A stretch of 64,000 nucleotides of DNA from Macrolepiota albuminosa (lineage: Eukaryota; Basidiomycota; Agaricomycetes; Agaricales; Agaricaceae), in the NCBI GenBank assembly GCA_027475525.1, contig JAMWFC010000037.1, positions 873,419 to 937,418 on the forward strand, written 5' to 3'. The first letter of the stretch is position 1, and each line of letters begins with the position of its first letter. A program made the translations under genes and the position numbers. Positions 32,679 to 44,717 of this stretch are shown in pieces. The notes beneath the pieces were generated by a model, which did not search any database, had not been told where the DNA came from, and was given only the letters and a program-made list of their open reading frames with translations.

Positions 32679-35220
32679 TCAGTTGCGTTCATCATGCTGC
32701 TTTTCAGTTGCGCAATAGCGCCTCAGGTGACCATCTGTGTTGTTTAACATGACTTTCTCTGCCTTCAAAGGCACACCATTCACAACGACCATGTCATTCA
32801 CAAAGTTCAAGGACCCTTGTTCTTATGCATAAATGGTGTACCAATGATCATATCGTAGCGATCAAAATTTGCTATGTCCACATACTCCTTGGTTGACATC
32901 CCTGATGTCTTTATCTTCACTTTAGCACCAAACCGCACCATGGCACAACTTCCTACGGTCACCAACTGGAGCATCAATGGCTCCTCCAACTTATGAACGC
33001 AAATCACATTAACATGAGCAAACTGGGGCATAATGCCCATAGTGGTACTCCCTGAGTCCCACAACGTCCATGCTGGATGTTCATTGACATCAACATAGGT
33101 GACCAAGCACTCCTTCTCCTTAGGAGTATAATGTGGCCACTGCAACTTATTGGTTGCCTTCTGCAGTGTGACATGTCTCATTCAGACGTGTTGATCTTCA
33201 CAGCACTTGGTCAGTGCAAACAAGTGTTTGTCCTCATCATCACAAGTGTAGTAGTCACTATCATACACATCCACTGCAATGTATTTGTCGCCATCTATCT
33301 GGATGCTCTTAGCATCATCCACTTCCAAGCCTTCAGCCTCCACTTGCAGCTCTTCCTCAGCCTCCTTGGCAACCTCCTCTTCCTCATCATCACTAATGAT
33401 GTCACTGGGGGCTGCAGCCGTATGGGCTGCTCAAATGTGTGCCTTGGGCAGAGCAGGACATTCCTTAGCAAAATGCCTGACCCTACCACAGTTGTAGCAT
33501 GCTGAGGAGTCTCTGGCAGGCTTTCTCTGAGCCACTCCAGAATCCCCAGTGGGTTTGCTCACCATGCATGTTGCAGGTGCTACACCCCCTCTAGCTGCTA
33601 CTTGGTTTTGACCCAAAAAGGGTTGACTATCTTTTGCTGGCACATATCCAGCAGGCTTTGATCTAGGCCGTTGGCCTTCAGGAATTGTCTTGCAGATGAC
33701 AAATCGTGGATTGTGATTGTTCTCCATCTCCAACTGTTTGGCCAGGAAGGTTCCCACCTTCACTGCCTGACGGTTCACAGGTCCTCAGCGTGAGCTATGC
33801 TGTTCATAATGATTTGCAGTCCATGTCGACTGCTCATAATGAATGGCATACACCAAGAATTTGGTCACAGTATTGACCTCCGGAGACAAATTGTCATCAT
33901 GTATCAATGCTCTCCTCATATCTGCAGGTATTCCATTCAGGAATGTCTCATGAATTGTGTATTCATCTGGATAGATGGCCATATTCTGTGCATGACCCAC
34001 CAGGTCATCATAAAATGTCTGGATGCCAGTCTTAGCATCATACACTGCCTTTCTAGAGGTTTCCTGAGCTTCCTGCATTGTTGCAGTGTTGACAAAGCAA
34101 TTATACAGTCCTATCAGGACCTCTTTAAACGTCCAATATGATTTGTTGCAATTAATGTGAAGAACATGGCAGCGGAATCAATTCTGAGCCTCTCCCTCCA
34201 TAAATTCATGCAGCACAAATATTCTTTCTTGGTCCATATTGTTTCCACCATAGCAGCAGGCTGCCAGGTGGTAGCAGACGTCTGTCAGGTTCTGCTGAGT
34301 CAGGGGCTTTCCAGAAAAGCAACGCCCTTACGAGGCGGACTTGATCTACGGATACTCGGGTGTCTGGAACTCCAGGGCTAGGACTCCGGGGCTCAAGACA
34401 TGGACAGGGGTAATCCCAGGAGAGGGAACTTGGTCCAGGAGTTTTGGGTTTTAGAAGCTGGGGGTTAGGTGGGGGTCAAGTTGTGAACCGGGGGTTCTAA
34501 GACGAGACCGGGTTAGCAAATTGTAAGTCGTGAAGTACATACCAAACTTAGAGCATGCGGTTGTTCAGGTGTGCTAGTCAAAGCGTGCCAGTCAGTGTAT
34601 ACCAATCAAGCAGAGAGCATGCAACAATTCAAGTTGATATCAAGACTAGCAAATACAACGGGGGTTTACACTATAAGTACTAATCCAGGTCTCTGGGGTT
34701 CCGGGGTGTCTGGGATAAGTCCTGGGGGCATTGAGTAATGGGAGGGGGCTGTATGCCAGAATCGCACATGTGAAGTGCGCAATCAATTGGCATGGAGGAA
34801 GTCGTGATGCGTAATGGCACAGGAGCAGTTGGCGTGATTTGATGGAGGTGGTTGGCATAATCTGATCATTGATCGGGGTTGATGGCGGTTGATCCTGGGC
34901 CCGTGATGCAGGTTGCTGGGGGTGCCAGGTGATGGCGGCCCTTGATGCATGTGATGGTGGTGTCGGTAGTCGTGATGGTGGGGGCACGTCCTGTGGGGTC
35001 GGAGGAAGGGTCCCAGATGGGGTTCTGGGGGTGTCCCAGGGTGGATCCAGAGGGGAGGGGTCGTGACAACGTCCATGGCCCAGTCCTCCAGCTGGAAGAA
35101 CCTATGCCCTCCAGCATATGCATGTATGTGCTTACCATCAGATTTGCAGGGACTTACCCCAGCAGGAAATTTGAACCTGACTCCTAGGGAGTCATCCACC
35201 AGTCAAGTGAGGTGGTCATG
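32679..35220 (-). pseudogene. gag-protease of element D, interrupted by a solo LTR
   Basis: Capsid part at 35220-35074 and 34277-33785 (QLEDWAMDV; TFKEVLIGLYN; HAQNMAIYPDEYT; GIPADMRRALI), zinc knuckle CYNCGRVRHFAKEC near 33515-33470 (the usual G of GH is R), acidic region, and the retropepsin with LWDSGSTTMGIMPQF (33065-33020) and MIIGTPFM. It ends at TGA 32679-32681 followed by CTA. A shared in-frame TGA (33785-33787) also occurs in O at 49737-49739. Confidence 0.8.
34283..35068 (-). repeat. Solo LTR (786 bp) in gag of element D
   Basis: Starts TGTCAGG and ends CGTGACA, flanked by a perfect 5-bp target duplication ACGTC (34278-34282 and 35069-35073). Removing it restores the gag reading seen in O. 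One end matches the LTR remnant that closes element B (10103-10165), so it probably belongs to the B family and lies on the minus strand. The inside has no coding capacity; a TATA-like ACTATAAGTAC is near 34670. Confidence 0.85.
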
Positions 35221-35221
35221 C

Positions 35222-36072
35222 TGATAGGACCCCATACAGGATCAGCGCATCAACGACAGGCTACGGCAACACGGCACAGGCTCAGAATACCTTAGCACGT
35301 GCTAACTAATCAATTTTGGCAATATTTGACGGCCGCACACAGCAAGAAGCAGATCCAATCAGTGATAGCGCCGACGGCAGACAGAATGACAACTGACAGA
35401 TGGCATCAGTCACTGACGACAGCGCTTAGGAAGAAGCCTGATGATCTATCAAAAAACTGACAGACAGCTTGGTGTTTGACCTTGGCATCTGACATTGCTT
35501 AGCGCCTCGATTTGGCGCCTGACATCGCTAAGCACTTGGACAGACAGAAGGGTGATGAAGTGATGGTTTAGCTTTGCGATCTGCTGCCTGGCGTTGCTAA
35601 GGGTCTTGAATGGACGGTAGGGATCTGAAACCGTTGGAGCTACTCCTATGAAATTTTCTAGTTTACCGCACTTTGGCAATGGTTGGTCACTGGCGACGGT
35701 GAACTCCTTGTAGTATATAAAGTACTTACCGACTTGTACATACCCATCGAACAATAGAGCAGAGTTTCCTGCTCCCCTTTCTTCAGTCTCCCTTACGCTT
35801 GAGATCTCATTTACGGTCGGCAACATTGAACTCATCGGCAGTTGCAGACTATTGCTAGCCTTTGACCTATTCGCGCCTTGCAGCTATTGCAGGCATTTAC
35901 GATGCTTAGACTTCGCTAAGCTTACTGTGTTCTTGCTGCTGACATTGCCGTGTTTGCTTACTGCTTCTTTCATAGGTGCTTTATCTTAGCGCTTTACACT
36001 TGCCAACCCCCTTACCGACTATACCTCATTTTCACAGGCGCATTCTCTGGGACCTGCCCGGGACTCCTCACA
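35222..36072 (+). repeat. 5' LTR of element C
   Basis: Runs from TGATAGGACC, where D gag stops, to GGGACTCCTCACA, which is followed by the leader and primer-binding site of C. A TATA box GTATATAAAG lies at about 35714. It resembles the LTR at 3384-4349 in start, TATA spacing and end. No 3' partner is left at the other end of C, so the exact start is inferred. Confidence 0.6.
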
Positions 36073-36158
36073 TCACTTATAGTGCGCCCAACGCAAGCTT
36101 TTGGTATGGTAACACTCCAGTTATATTTGTTACTAACCAAACTTTGGGCGTCATCAAA

Positions 36159-36176
36159 TTGGAGCCCACCGTGAGG
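36159..36176 (+). other. Probable primer-binding site of element C
   Basis: TTGGAGCCCACCGTGAGG begins with TGG (complement of a tRNA CCA end) in the leader about 85 bp after the LTR. The primer tRNA cannot be named from the sequence alone. Confidence 0.45.
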
Positions 36177-36179
36177 GAT

Positions 36180-38642
36180 CTCTAGGGCAGAATTCTGCCA
36201 GAAACCCATCTCCAGCGTAGGTGCCGTCTGCTAGAGCAGTCGGCAGAAGGCATAGCTCCTTCCCATCCATCAACTCCACAACCACCTGGTGCCTTACCAG
36301 GCCTCTCTCTTGCACAGGAACTACAGAACGCCACTGTGGACAAATTTTCTGATCTCTTCCCACGTTCTCTCAACTTTAGCGCCGACAACCTCTTAGCGTC
36401 GCCGCTTGCCATACCACAACCAGTTACCCCCATTACTCCGTTAACGCCTCTTTCTCAACTCATTTCTCTTACCCCATCGCCAATCTCTAGAACTCCTTCC
36501 CCACAACCGCTAACCGAACTCAGTACCACTGTCACCATGGAACAACAGGTTCAGCACATGCCGCCACGCAATCACTTCTCAGCACCAAAATGGGACAAGT
36601 CCAAGCCACAGGAGCTCTCCCAGTATTTTAAAGAATTAGAGTATTTATTCAGGGATTGTGGAATTACCGACCACACGCAGATGAAAGAGTACGTGGCAAG
36701 GTATGTGTCATATGATACGGCAGAGATGTAGACAGGCCTTGCCGAGTTTGCCGCCTTTGTTCCTGCCACCCCACCAGTCCCAGCCCAAGGCGCCTCGTAT
36801 GAAGGCTGGAAGACGGCAGTAATTCAGTTGTACCCTGGCGCTGAAGAGGCTACTTGATACTTGGTAAATGAGCTGCAGAAATTAGTACAGGAATTATTTG
36901 ACAACGGCACCTCTTCTCTTGGCACATTCTCTACGTATTACCGCAAATTCCAAAAGATCGCTAGATGGCTAGTGCAAAACGGCAAGCTATATATTAACGA
37001 GGAACGTTGCCTATTCCAACAAGGCATCCTGACTTCGCTTTGGACTCGCATTGCTCGTCGCCTAGAGATAGTTCATCAGGCCCATCACCCAGACGAGCCC
37101 TATAACGTTGCCGACATCTTTGAAGCCGGTAAATGGGTTCTCAAGGGGACGGATACTGGCGTTGAGCTGCAATGCGCTAGGACAAGCCCACCACCTGAGT
37201 GAACTAACGGTATCATTTCCATCCTGCCTCCTGCTGCTGACTTCGTTAAGAAGGAGGATCTCAACGCTGCTGTTACCGCTGCTGTTGCATCCGCTATGAC
37301 TCGTATCAAAACTATGATTACAACCAATCTTGCTAACCGACCCGCTAATGTACCCACGTCTGGCCCTTGCCACTTCTGTGGGGAAATTGGACATACTATG
37401 ACTAGAGGACGCTGCGCGACCCTAGAAAATGACATTCGGCAAAGAAGGATTTGAAGGGCTATCAACGGCAAGATAGTTCTAACCACTGGCGCCACCATCC
37501 CCAACTACCTGGATAAGAAGTCTTTCCAGGAACGAGTTGATGAATGGCATAGGCGCAATCCAGGACAAATCGTTACCGGCACGCTTTCTGGCAACGCCAA
37601 CCCCGACCCTGAACAGGCGACCCAACAGCAAATGATTCATGAGGTCTTACACTTCGACAGCGTTGGCAACCATCCTACTTTCTCATGGGAAGAACAAATC
37701 ACTAAGCTAAAGAAGGAATTAGATTCACTCAAGAATCAGGTTTTTGATGGGGTTGAAGTTAAGCAGCCTAAACAGCCTCTCAAAGGATACAAGCCAATGC
37801 CTCCCGCTAGCAAGTTACTGACTCCAACTCCTGCCGCTCCGCCAGCTACCACTCCAGAACCATCGTTGTCCGCTGCCACTCCTGAACTGCCTTTGCCGCC
37901 TCTCCATCCCTACTCAGGGATTCCCAACCGATATCACGCATCCACACAGCGAAATTTTGCCGCTCCCGAGAAGCGTCTGGAAGGTAGCTACCGACCTACC
38001 ACGCCAATTTTTGACATAGAGAAATCAAACCACGTATTCAGCTGCATCATGAAAACCGCTGTCACCTTGTCAGTAGAAGAACTTTGTAGTATTGCTCCCG
38101 ACGTTCGCAACCAAGTCAAGATGGCAGTCACTCCTTGAAGACCCTTGGTGACAGCCATTGCCGAGGTTGATGACCTTGACGATGCGCTTCCCAGTTTTTC
38201 CGTTACCGTCGACTCTCTGGACACTGAAGACTCTCCTGCTGACACCATCGCTAACGCCACCTCTGTGGACCCAGTAGAGACCTATCTCAGGTCAGTAGAT
38301 CATGGAGAAGACCCCGCAATCCTTACTGTCGCTCAAGAATCACACGCTATTCGCTCAGTCGCGCTAATGGTCGACAACAAGCACAAAGTAGAGGGAATTG
38401 TGGATAGCAGGTCTCAAATCATTTCTATGGCAGCCGAAGTCGCTAACAATTTGGGTCTCATTTATGACCCTACAGTTATACTAAACATGCAGAGTGCTAA
38501 CGGCATGGTAGACAGATCCCTAGGCCTCGCCAAGAATGTGCCTTGCACCCTTGGCGACATCACTTTCTACCTTCAGATACACATTTTACGATCCCTGGCA
38601 TATGACTTACTACTCAGCAGACCCTTCGACGTCTTGGTGTGA
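36180..38642 (+). pseudogene. gag-protease of element C
   Basis: The capsid region starts after a Pro/Thr-rich N-terminus: RNHFSAPKWDKSKPQELSQY (36565-36625), then LVQELFDNGTSSLGTFSTYYRKF and GILTSLWTRIARRLE up to about 37200. A zinc knuckle CHFCGEIGHTMTRGRC is at 37369-37416. The DUF4100-like part (EEQITKLKKELDSLKNQVFDG, about 37690) and a Pro-rich stretch lead to the retropepsin (38290-38640): VDNKHKVEGIVDSRSQII, where the expected DSGSQ active site is DSRSQ, then LNMQSANG and YDLLLSRPFDVL. Stops at 36729, 36855, 37201, 37452, 38136 and 38640. Dead through loss of the active-site Gly and the stops. Confidence 0.75.
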
Positions 38643-38806
38643 TCAGTCATCAAGACAGTTACCAACGACAAAATGACCTTAACAATTAGCGACCCCAATT
38701 CTGGAATCCGACGAACGGTGCCAACGTTCCCTAGGGGACAACAAAAAGGCACCTGCGCTAAGCCCCTGGAGTTTACCAACCAACACGCCAACAAGCCTCC
38801 CCACCA

Positions 38807-41800
38807 GTGTTTTCACAGACCATCGAGGAGGTGATTGGCAACAATCATGGAGATGTGGCGCTAACGCTGGAATATGACCATTCTACTGGGCTTGTAAATG
38901 TTGTGTCTACCGCTTTTCTTGATGAAGAAGTTTTGACTACTTTATCCACTACCGACACTGAGCTTTCCCAGAAAAATCAAAACATTACCGACTCCGCTCT
39001 AGCGTACTTATACCTTACCGCTTCCAAAACTTTTCAAAATATTGCGTCTACCAATACATATCTCACTACCCTTCCCAGAGCCTCGTCTCCTGCCGTTCTC
39101 AGACTTGCCGCCCCTCAGGCTACAGTTCCCCTTTCCACCTCTGTATATAACCAAGCTAACACTCCCAAAAGGAAAGGGGTTCAAGTCAAAAAGAAATATA
39201 AGCCAGTTGCGCTTAAAACAAAACCTGTTGCTATGCACTCTCCCGAGACATTTAGAATCGAGCGCCAGATCATTGGCGACCCTCTTGCTGATATGCCAAC
39301 CTTATCACCAAATCCACCACCCTTTCAGCCCACAGGACGTTTTACTGTGGAACGCCAACAACAATTCGTGAAGGAGCATGACACAGGATTTTTGACCAAA
39401 GATGAGTTGAATGTCCTTACCGACGTCGTCGCTAAGCAAGATAAAGCCTTTGCTTGGGAGGACTCGGAACATGGCAGTCTATGTACAGACTTCTTCCTGC
39501 CTGTTGTAATCCCAACCATTCCTCACGTGCCGTGGACTGAGCACAACCGACCGTTACTGCCTGGAATTGAAGCCGAGGTCTGCCAAATCATTAGGACCAA
39601 GATTAAGGCTGGCATCTACAAGCCCTCAAACAGTTCTTACCGCTCCTGATGGTTTTGCGTCCTCAAAAAGAACGGCAATCTACGCATAGTTCACAGCCTT
39701 GAACCGCTAAATAGGGTTACAATATGACATTCTGGCGTACCGCCTTTCCCTGACCACATTGCCGAGTCCTTTGCCGGGCGTATTTGTGGCGCCACCCTTG
39801 ACCTCTACATTGGCTATGATGAATGCCTGATACACCCTTCTTCCCAGGATCTCACTACTTTTCAAACTCCGTTTGGCGCGTTGCGCCTAGTCACTTTACC
39901 GATGGGCTGGACAAACTCAGTCCCTATATTTCATGATGACATCACTTTCATCCTCCAACCTGAGATACCGCACCATGTCCTTAGCTTCATTGATGACATT
40001 GGCATCAAAGGCCCCAAAGACTGGCGACTCATAAACGGCTTACCGGCAACCCATCCTGACAACTCCAACATTCGCTTAGCGCTATGGGAGTTTTTCCAGC
40101 TGCTTAACCGAGTTCTCCAACGTATGAAGTATAGTGGTGGAACCTTTAGCGGCCACAAACTCCTCCTTTGCGTGCCAAGGTTCAAAATACTTGGTCACAT
40201 CTGCACTTCCAACGGACGCGTTCCCGACGAGTCTCGCTTAGCACTCCTGGAGCAATGGGGTCCTTGCCACAACTTATCTGAAGTTTGCACCTTTCTTGGT
40301 ACCATTGGCATTCTCAGGATATTCGTCAAGAATTTTGCCCATCGCACACACGCCCTTAACCGACTCACCCGCGCCAACGAGCCCTTCAAATTTGGGCCAG
40401 ACCAGGTCACTGCACAACGAGACTTAGTAAAAGCCCTACAAGACGCCAAACCTCTAGTTCCAATCGACTATAGCTCTGCCGACCCTGTTATCTTGGTGGT
40501 GGATACCTCATACATTGCCGTTGGCTACTTCTTGTGCCAGTGCCTTAGCAACAATTGAAAACAGCACTGCTACAACCGCTTTGGATCTATCACGCTAAAC
40601 GACCGAGAATCTCACTACAGTCAGCCTAAGCTAGAGCTCTATAGGCTCTTCAAAGCCTTCCAGTCGCTAAAAATGTATTTGATTGGCGTGCAGAACCTGA
40701 TTGTTGAAGTCGACGCTAGGTACATCAAAGGCATGCTGCAGAATCCCGACATCCAGCCATCCGCTAGTATGAACCGGTGGGTAGTCGCTATCCTCATGTT
40801 TCACTTTGAATTGGTCCATGTCAAGAGCTCTTTCCACGGACCAGATGGACTCTCTAGGCAACCACGGCAGCCTGGCAACCCAGCAGTGGATTCACAGGCG
40901 GATAGCGATTTTGAGGACTGGATCGACTGATTACATGGTTTTGTGCACCTCATACAACAGCCAATTCCTTTATTACGACGGCAGCAGCCTACCAGTATCC
41001 TTCTACATCCCATTGTCCCTTACTGCCCCAAGATCTTTAGCGCACTCCTCACATTCTACACGGCAAGCATCCTTGGACAAGACTTGCCTCCAGTAAAAGT
41101 CGTACAAGAACCCCATCCGCTAAGAGAAGACAGCAGAAACCTAACCTACAATGCCGTTCCCCAATCCACCAAGGCAAAGGCAGAAGACAGTCGCTTGTTA
41201 ATAGTTGAACAATGGATACAAGACCTTAAGCAACCCGCAGGCCTTACCGACGAACAGTACACGACCTTTATCCGATATGCCACTCACTTCTTCTTTACCG
41301 ACAACCGCCTTTGGCAATGTAATCGAGATGGCGCTCACAAGCTGATCATCAAGCCAGAAAGTCGCTTACGAGTCCTGCGTGCCATGCATGACAAACTAGG
41401 ACATAGAGGTCTGTATGCTACCCGAGCGTCTTTGTTAGAACGATTCTGGTGGACACACGCTAGTGCCGACATCGCCTGGTACATTAGGACTTGCCACCTA
41501 TGCCAAATTCAACAGACACACCAAGTGCTTATCCCGCCAACCGTTGCAATGCCAGCTCCTCTCTTCAGCAAAATCTACGTCAATACCATGCACATGCCCA
41601 AATCCGGTCACTACAAGTACATTATTCAAGGTCGTTGCTCGCTAATCCACTGGCCTGAATTTTGAATGCTTCAAAGAGAAAATATGGAGGCGGTTGCCAA
41701 GTGGCTATTTGAGGACGTCATTTGCCGTTGGGGAGCGCTAAGAGAAATCATCACAGATAACGGTGCACCAATTATCAAAGCGCTAACCTATCTCGCCAAG

Positions 41801-42540
41801 AAATACAATATCTATCACATTTGAGTATCGGGCTACAACAAACACGCCAATGGCTTGGTAGAGAGACCACACTTTGACGTTTGGCAAGCGCTCTTTAAGG
41901 CAGTCGATGGCAACAAATCTCGTTGGAGTGAGGCGACATATTCAGTATTTTGGTCAGAAAGAGTTACTATTCGTAAGCGCATGGGTTGTTCCCCCTATTA
42001 CATGGCTACTGGCACCCATCCTTTACTCCCTGCCGACATTATAGAAGCAACCTACCTTTAGCCAGCACCTAACAGCATCTCAGCGACTACTGATCTGATT
42101 GCCAGACGAGCTATTGATCTCCAACGAAGGAAAGAAGATTTAGAGCGACTCCACGAGGTAGTCTTTAGCGCCCATCGCCAAGCAGCACTACGATTCGAGA
42201 CCGAGCATAGCGCCACTATCAAGGATTACAACTTCCCGAGGGGCGTGCTAGTGCTTATGCGCAACTCCAAAATTGAGACCTCATATAACAAGAAAATGCG
42301 CCTGCGCTATCTAGGACCCTTGGTAGTTATCTCTCGTAACCGTGGAGGCGCTTACGTGCTCTGTGAATTAGATGGTTCAGTACTGCATTGACCTGTTGCT
42401 GCCTTTTGCCTATTACCGTACCTCGCCAGGGAACAGATTGACTTGCCATTGGAAGCGCTAGATATCGACACCGCCAAGCTGAGAGAACTTGAAGAAACAG
42501 AATTATTGGACGATGATGATTTGCCTTGGAAGCGCTAGAT
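38807..42540 (+). pseudogene. pol of element C
   Basis: The linker (38807-39390) is followed by RT: VPWTEHNRPLLPGI, a TGA at 39646, WFCVLKKNGNLRIVHSLEPLN, a TGA at 39724, LDLYIGYDECLIHP, LVTLPMGWTNSVPIF and the catalytic FIDD (about 39988). RNase H: ILVVDTSYIAVGYFL (40490), TGA 40556, LNDRESHYSQPKLELY, VDARYIKGML. Integrase: the HHCC zinc domain HDKLGHRGLY...CHLCQ (41385-41510); the first core Asp is Asn (YVNTMHMP), TGA 41663, ITDNGAP with the second Asp (41752), TGA 41822, and the Glu in NGLVERPHFD (41850). The C-terminal part runs to 42540. Most stops are TGA at Arg positions. Confidence 0.82.
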
Positions 42541-42602
42541 ATCGACACCGCCAAGCTGAGAGAACTTGAAGAAACAGAATTATTGGACGATGATGATTTG
42601 CC
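42449..42602. repeat. Direct duplication, period 77 bp (no. 4)
   Basis: 42449-42525 is repeated exactly as 42526-42602 at the 3' end of pol of element C. Confidence 0.95.
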
Positions 42603-43087
42603 GACTCTGGTTGAAGAAGAAGAAAATGATTAGAAAAGAATATATTGATGAGCTCCCTTTTTCTATTACTTACCTTACTTATCTTTCTTGCCGATACTTA
42701 CTATACTATATCCAACAGACATTTCCTTACATAGTCAAGCCGCAGCGCTAGCGTGTCACCAATGCTTAGCGCACTGCGCAACTCTTGCCAAGGGTTTTTC
42801 GCTGTGATGATTTACTGAGCGTTTCCCTTTTTACTCAAAATTTGTCTAAGTCCCTCTCTTATTACCCCTCTTGCTAAAACCTACCTAAGAATGTTTGCCG
42901 CCTGATTTCTGTTTACTTTACTCTTTTTGCCCTACACTGTTGCGCTAACTCAGATTACGAGACTTATCTGTTCACTCGGCAAGGAGGCAGCAAAATACAT
43001 TTATAAAAAAAAAAAAAACAGGCAGTATCAAAAAGCTATACAATAAATGACCTATCTACACTAAGGTTCGTTTAATCACTGTCATCA
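42603..43087. other. 3' non-coding end of element C and junction to O
   Basis: Pyrimidine-rich non-coding sequence, a purine-rich run near 42981-42992 that may be the PPT, and a poly-A run (about 43005-43018). No gene. The junction with ORF3 of O lies at about 43088, without LTR or target duplication visible. Confidence 0.5.
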
Positions 43088-44266
43088 TCCATGGGCAGAG
43101 TCTGGGGTCAAGACGACCACGGGATACTTTTCTGGTGGGGCCGGTACAAACACCGGCAGCATGAACAACATCTGGACTTCTCCTGCTCATGCGGGAATGC
43201 CAGCAGGAAAGAGTATAACCTCCAATTTGGAGGCATCAAGAGGCGGCTTGCGGCCGCGGTGCTGATGAGACGGCCCCAACTTGGTCAGGGCAGGCGATTC
43301 TGGTTGTGGCTGAGCCACCGGAGGGGCAGGCACATTTCGCGCCAGAGTATTCCCTCCAGGCCCAGCACGAGGAGTGACAGTAATGGGCGCTCTTGGCACC
43401 ACAGCAACGGGTTTGGGCCCCCTAGGTGGGGCCCGAGATGATGCGGCTTCCCGCTGACTCAAGGACAGATCTGCCAAGGGTTCACTGACGGCAGCCAGCG
43501 ACTCTGAAGAGGCCTGCGGGCCCGACTCGGGTAACCGCAATGACGAAGCCACAGGCTGGGCAGGCTGCTCATGGCACGCAAATTGCGCTTCTGACGGCAT
43601 CCTTGCCTGTGGAGGAGCGACCGGTCAACTGGGCTGATATCTAGCCCTCTTGACCTCAGCGGTTGATTTCTCACTCGTGGTGATTTTGCGCTTAGAAGCG
43701 CGTTCAATCTGCTCCAGCGCTGCGACGCGCTGCCTCTTCATCAGCTCAATTTGGTCGAGCAGCCCTTCCATCACCATTATGGCCAAGCTGTCCTGCAGAA
43801 AGGACGCAGTTGCAGGGACTGGCTGTCCCGCTGCTTCCAGTCTGCCCAACAGCACGTCTGACCCAGCTATAATCTGCGCTTGTGGCGCAGGCTCCCCATA
43901 TGACTCTTCCACGGGCCGGTGCGCCCATGGTACTGATGGTGGCCCCGTCACCACACCCGCATATGTCGGATATGACGCAGTTGGACGTGACGACGGTTCC
44001 TGGTAGTAGCGCTCGCGGCGCATGCTGTCCTCCAGGCGCCCATAGCGCCCTTCATCATCGACCTCCATCTCTTGCAAGTGGAGGGGCATCTGATATGGAA
44101 GCGGCTCATCACGGCCTGGATAGGCCACCGCTGACTGAAACTGGCTTGCCACTGGATATGGCGGCTGCCTCGGGTACTGGGTTGACATTTGTATATTCGG
44201 GGGTCTCCCCCCTCCACTAGAGCCTTGCTGGCTCTGATCACTATTCTGCAGCCCCCAATAGGCCAT
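43088..44266 (-). pseudogene. ORF3 of element O (C-terminally truncated)
   Basis: Starts at ATG 44266 (MAYWGLQNSDQSQQGSSGGG), corresponding to MSYPYQRTTSEQ of P. It holds the PYQMPLHLQEMEVDDEGRYG block (about 44100-44035), the conserved helical segment LLGRLEAAGQPVP..ASFLQDSLA..GLLDQIEL (43860-43745), a Lys/Arg cluster RASKRK, then after a TGA at 43625 a Pro/Ala/Ser-rich stretch and KLEVILFPAGIPA (about 43225), and stops at the junction near 43088 after VVVLTPDS. The large C-terminal domain is lost. A pyrimidine tract plus AG (44300-44325) and a palindrome ACACGTAG-a-CTACGTGT (about 44275-44291) precede the start. Function unknown. Confidence 0.75.
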
Positions 44267-44366
44267 TTTCGCTAGACACGTAGACTACGTGTATTGGGAC
44301 TTGAGAAAAGAAAGAAAAAAAACAATCTTTCAACTCCGCTAGTGGTGTAAACAACCACAAATACAT

Positions 44367-44520
44367 GCCACCCGGCCTCTCACCGGCGATCATAGTCACA
44401 TAAACGGTCACAAACAGTAGCCACAATTAGTAGCCACCCGGTTGCCACCCGGCCTCTCACCGGCGATCATAGTCACATAAACGGTCACAAACAGTAGCCA
44501 CAATTAGTAGCCACCCGGTT
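44367..44520. repeat. Direct duplication, period 77 bp (no. 5)
   Basis: 44367-44443 is repeated exactly as 44444-44520 in the pol-ORF3 spacer of element O. Confidence 0.95.
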
Positions 44521-44717
44521 ATTCACCAGCTATCAAAATGGACTTCGTCCACATTCCACCACCCCATGCGCATTATGCGCGTTTTGCTAGCTGTTGAGGG
44601 TGTTTCACGCCCTGCAACTCTAGGTACCTGTCCATTGCTGCAAGGTCTTTGCAGTTCACTAGTGGTTCCCAGGTAGTATCACCTAAGCTCCACCTCACCT
44701 CGAATTCAAGGTTTCCT

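Larger units (their letters stand above)
28293..35220 (-). mobile_element. Element D: old Ty3/gypsy chromovirus, main part
   Basis: Minus-strand gag (from 35220), pol and the first 90 codons of ORF3, the same family as element O (same gene order, same LTR, high protein similarity). It lacks its 5' gag end and 5' LTR, where element C begins at 35222. A 786-bp solo LTR interrupts gag. The sequence is strongly depleted in CpG compared with O: Arg codons are widely turned into Cys, His, Gln or stop. The rest of ORF3 and the 3' LTR lie inverted at 22803-25877. Confidence 0.85.
35222..43050 (+). mobile_element. Element C: Ty3/gypsy retrotransposon with many TGA stops
   Basis: Plus-strand LTR, leader, gag, protease, RT, RNase H and integrase of a gypsy family common in Agaricomycetes (Gag-Pol with a DUF4100-like region ahead of the protease). 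The 3' LTR is missing: after 42.6 kb come non-coding sequence and a purine-rich AAGGAGGCAG, then a run of 14 A (about 43005-43018), and then ORF3 of element O. Nearly all interruptions are TGA where related proteins have Arg, i.e. CGA-to-TGA. Confidence 0.82.
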
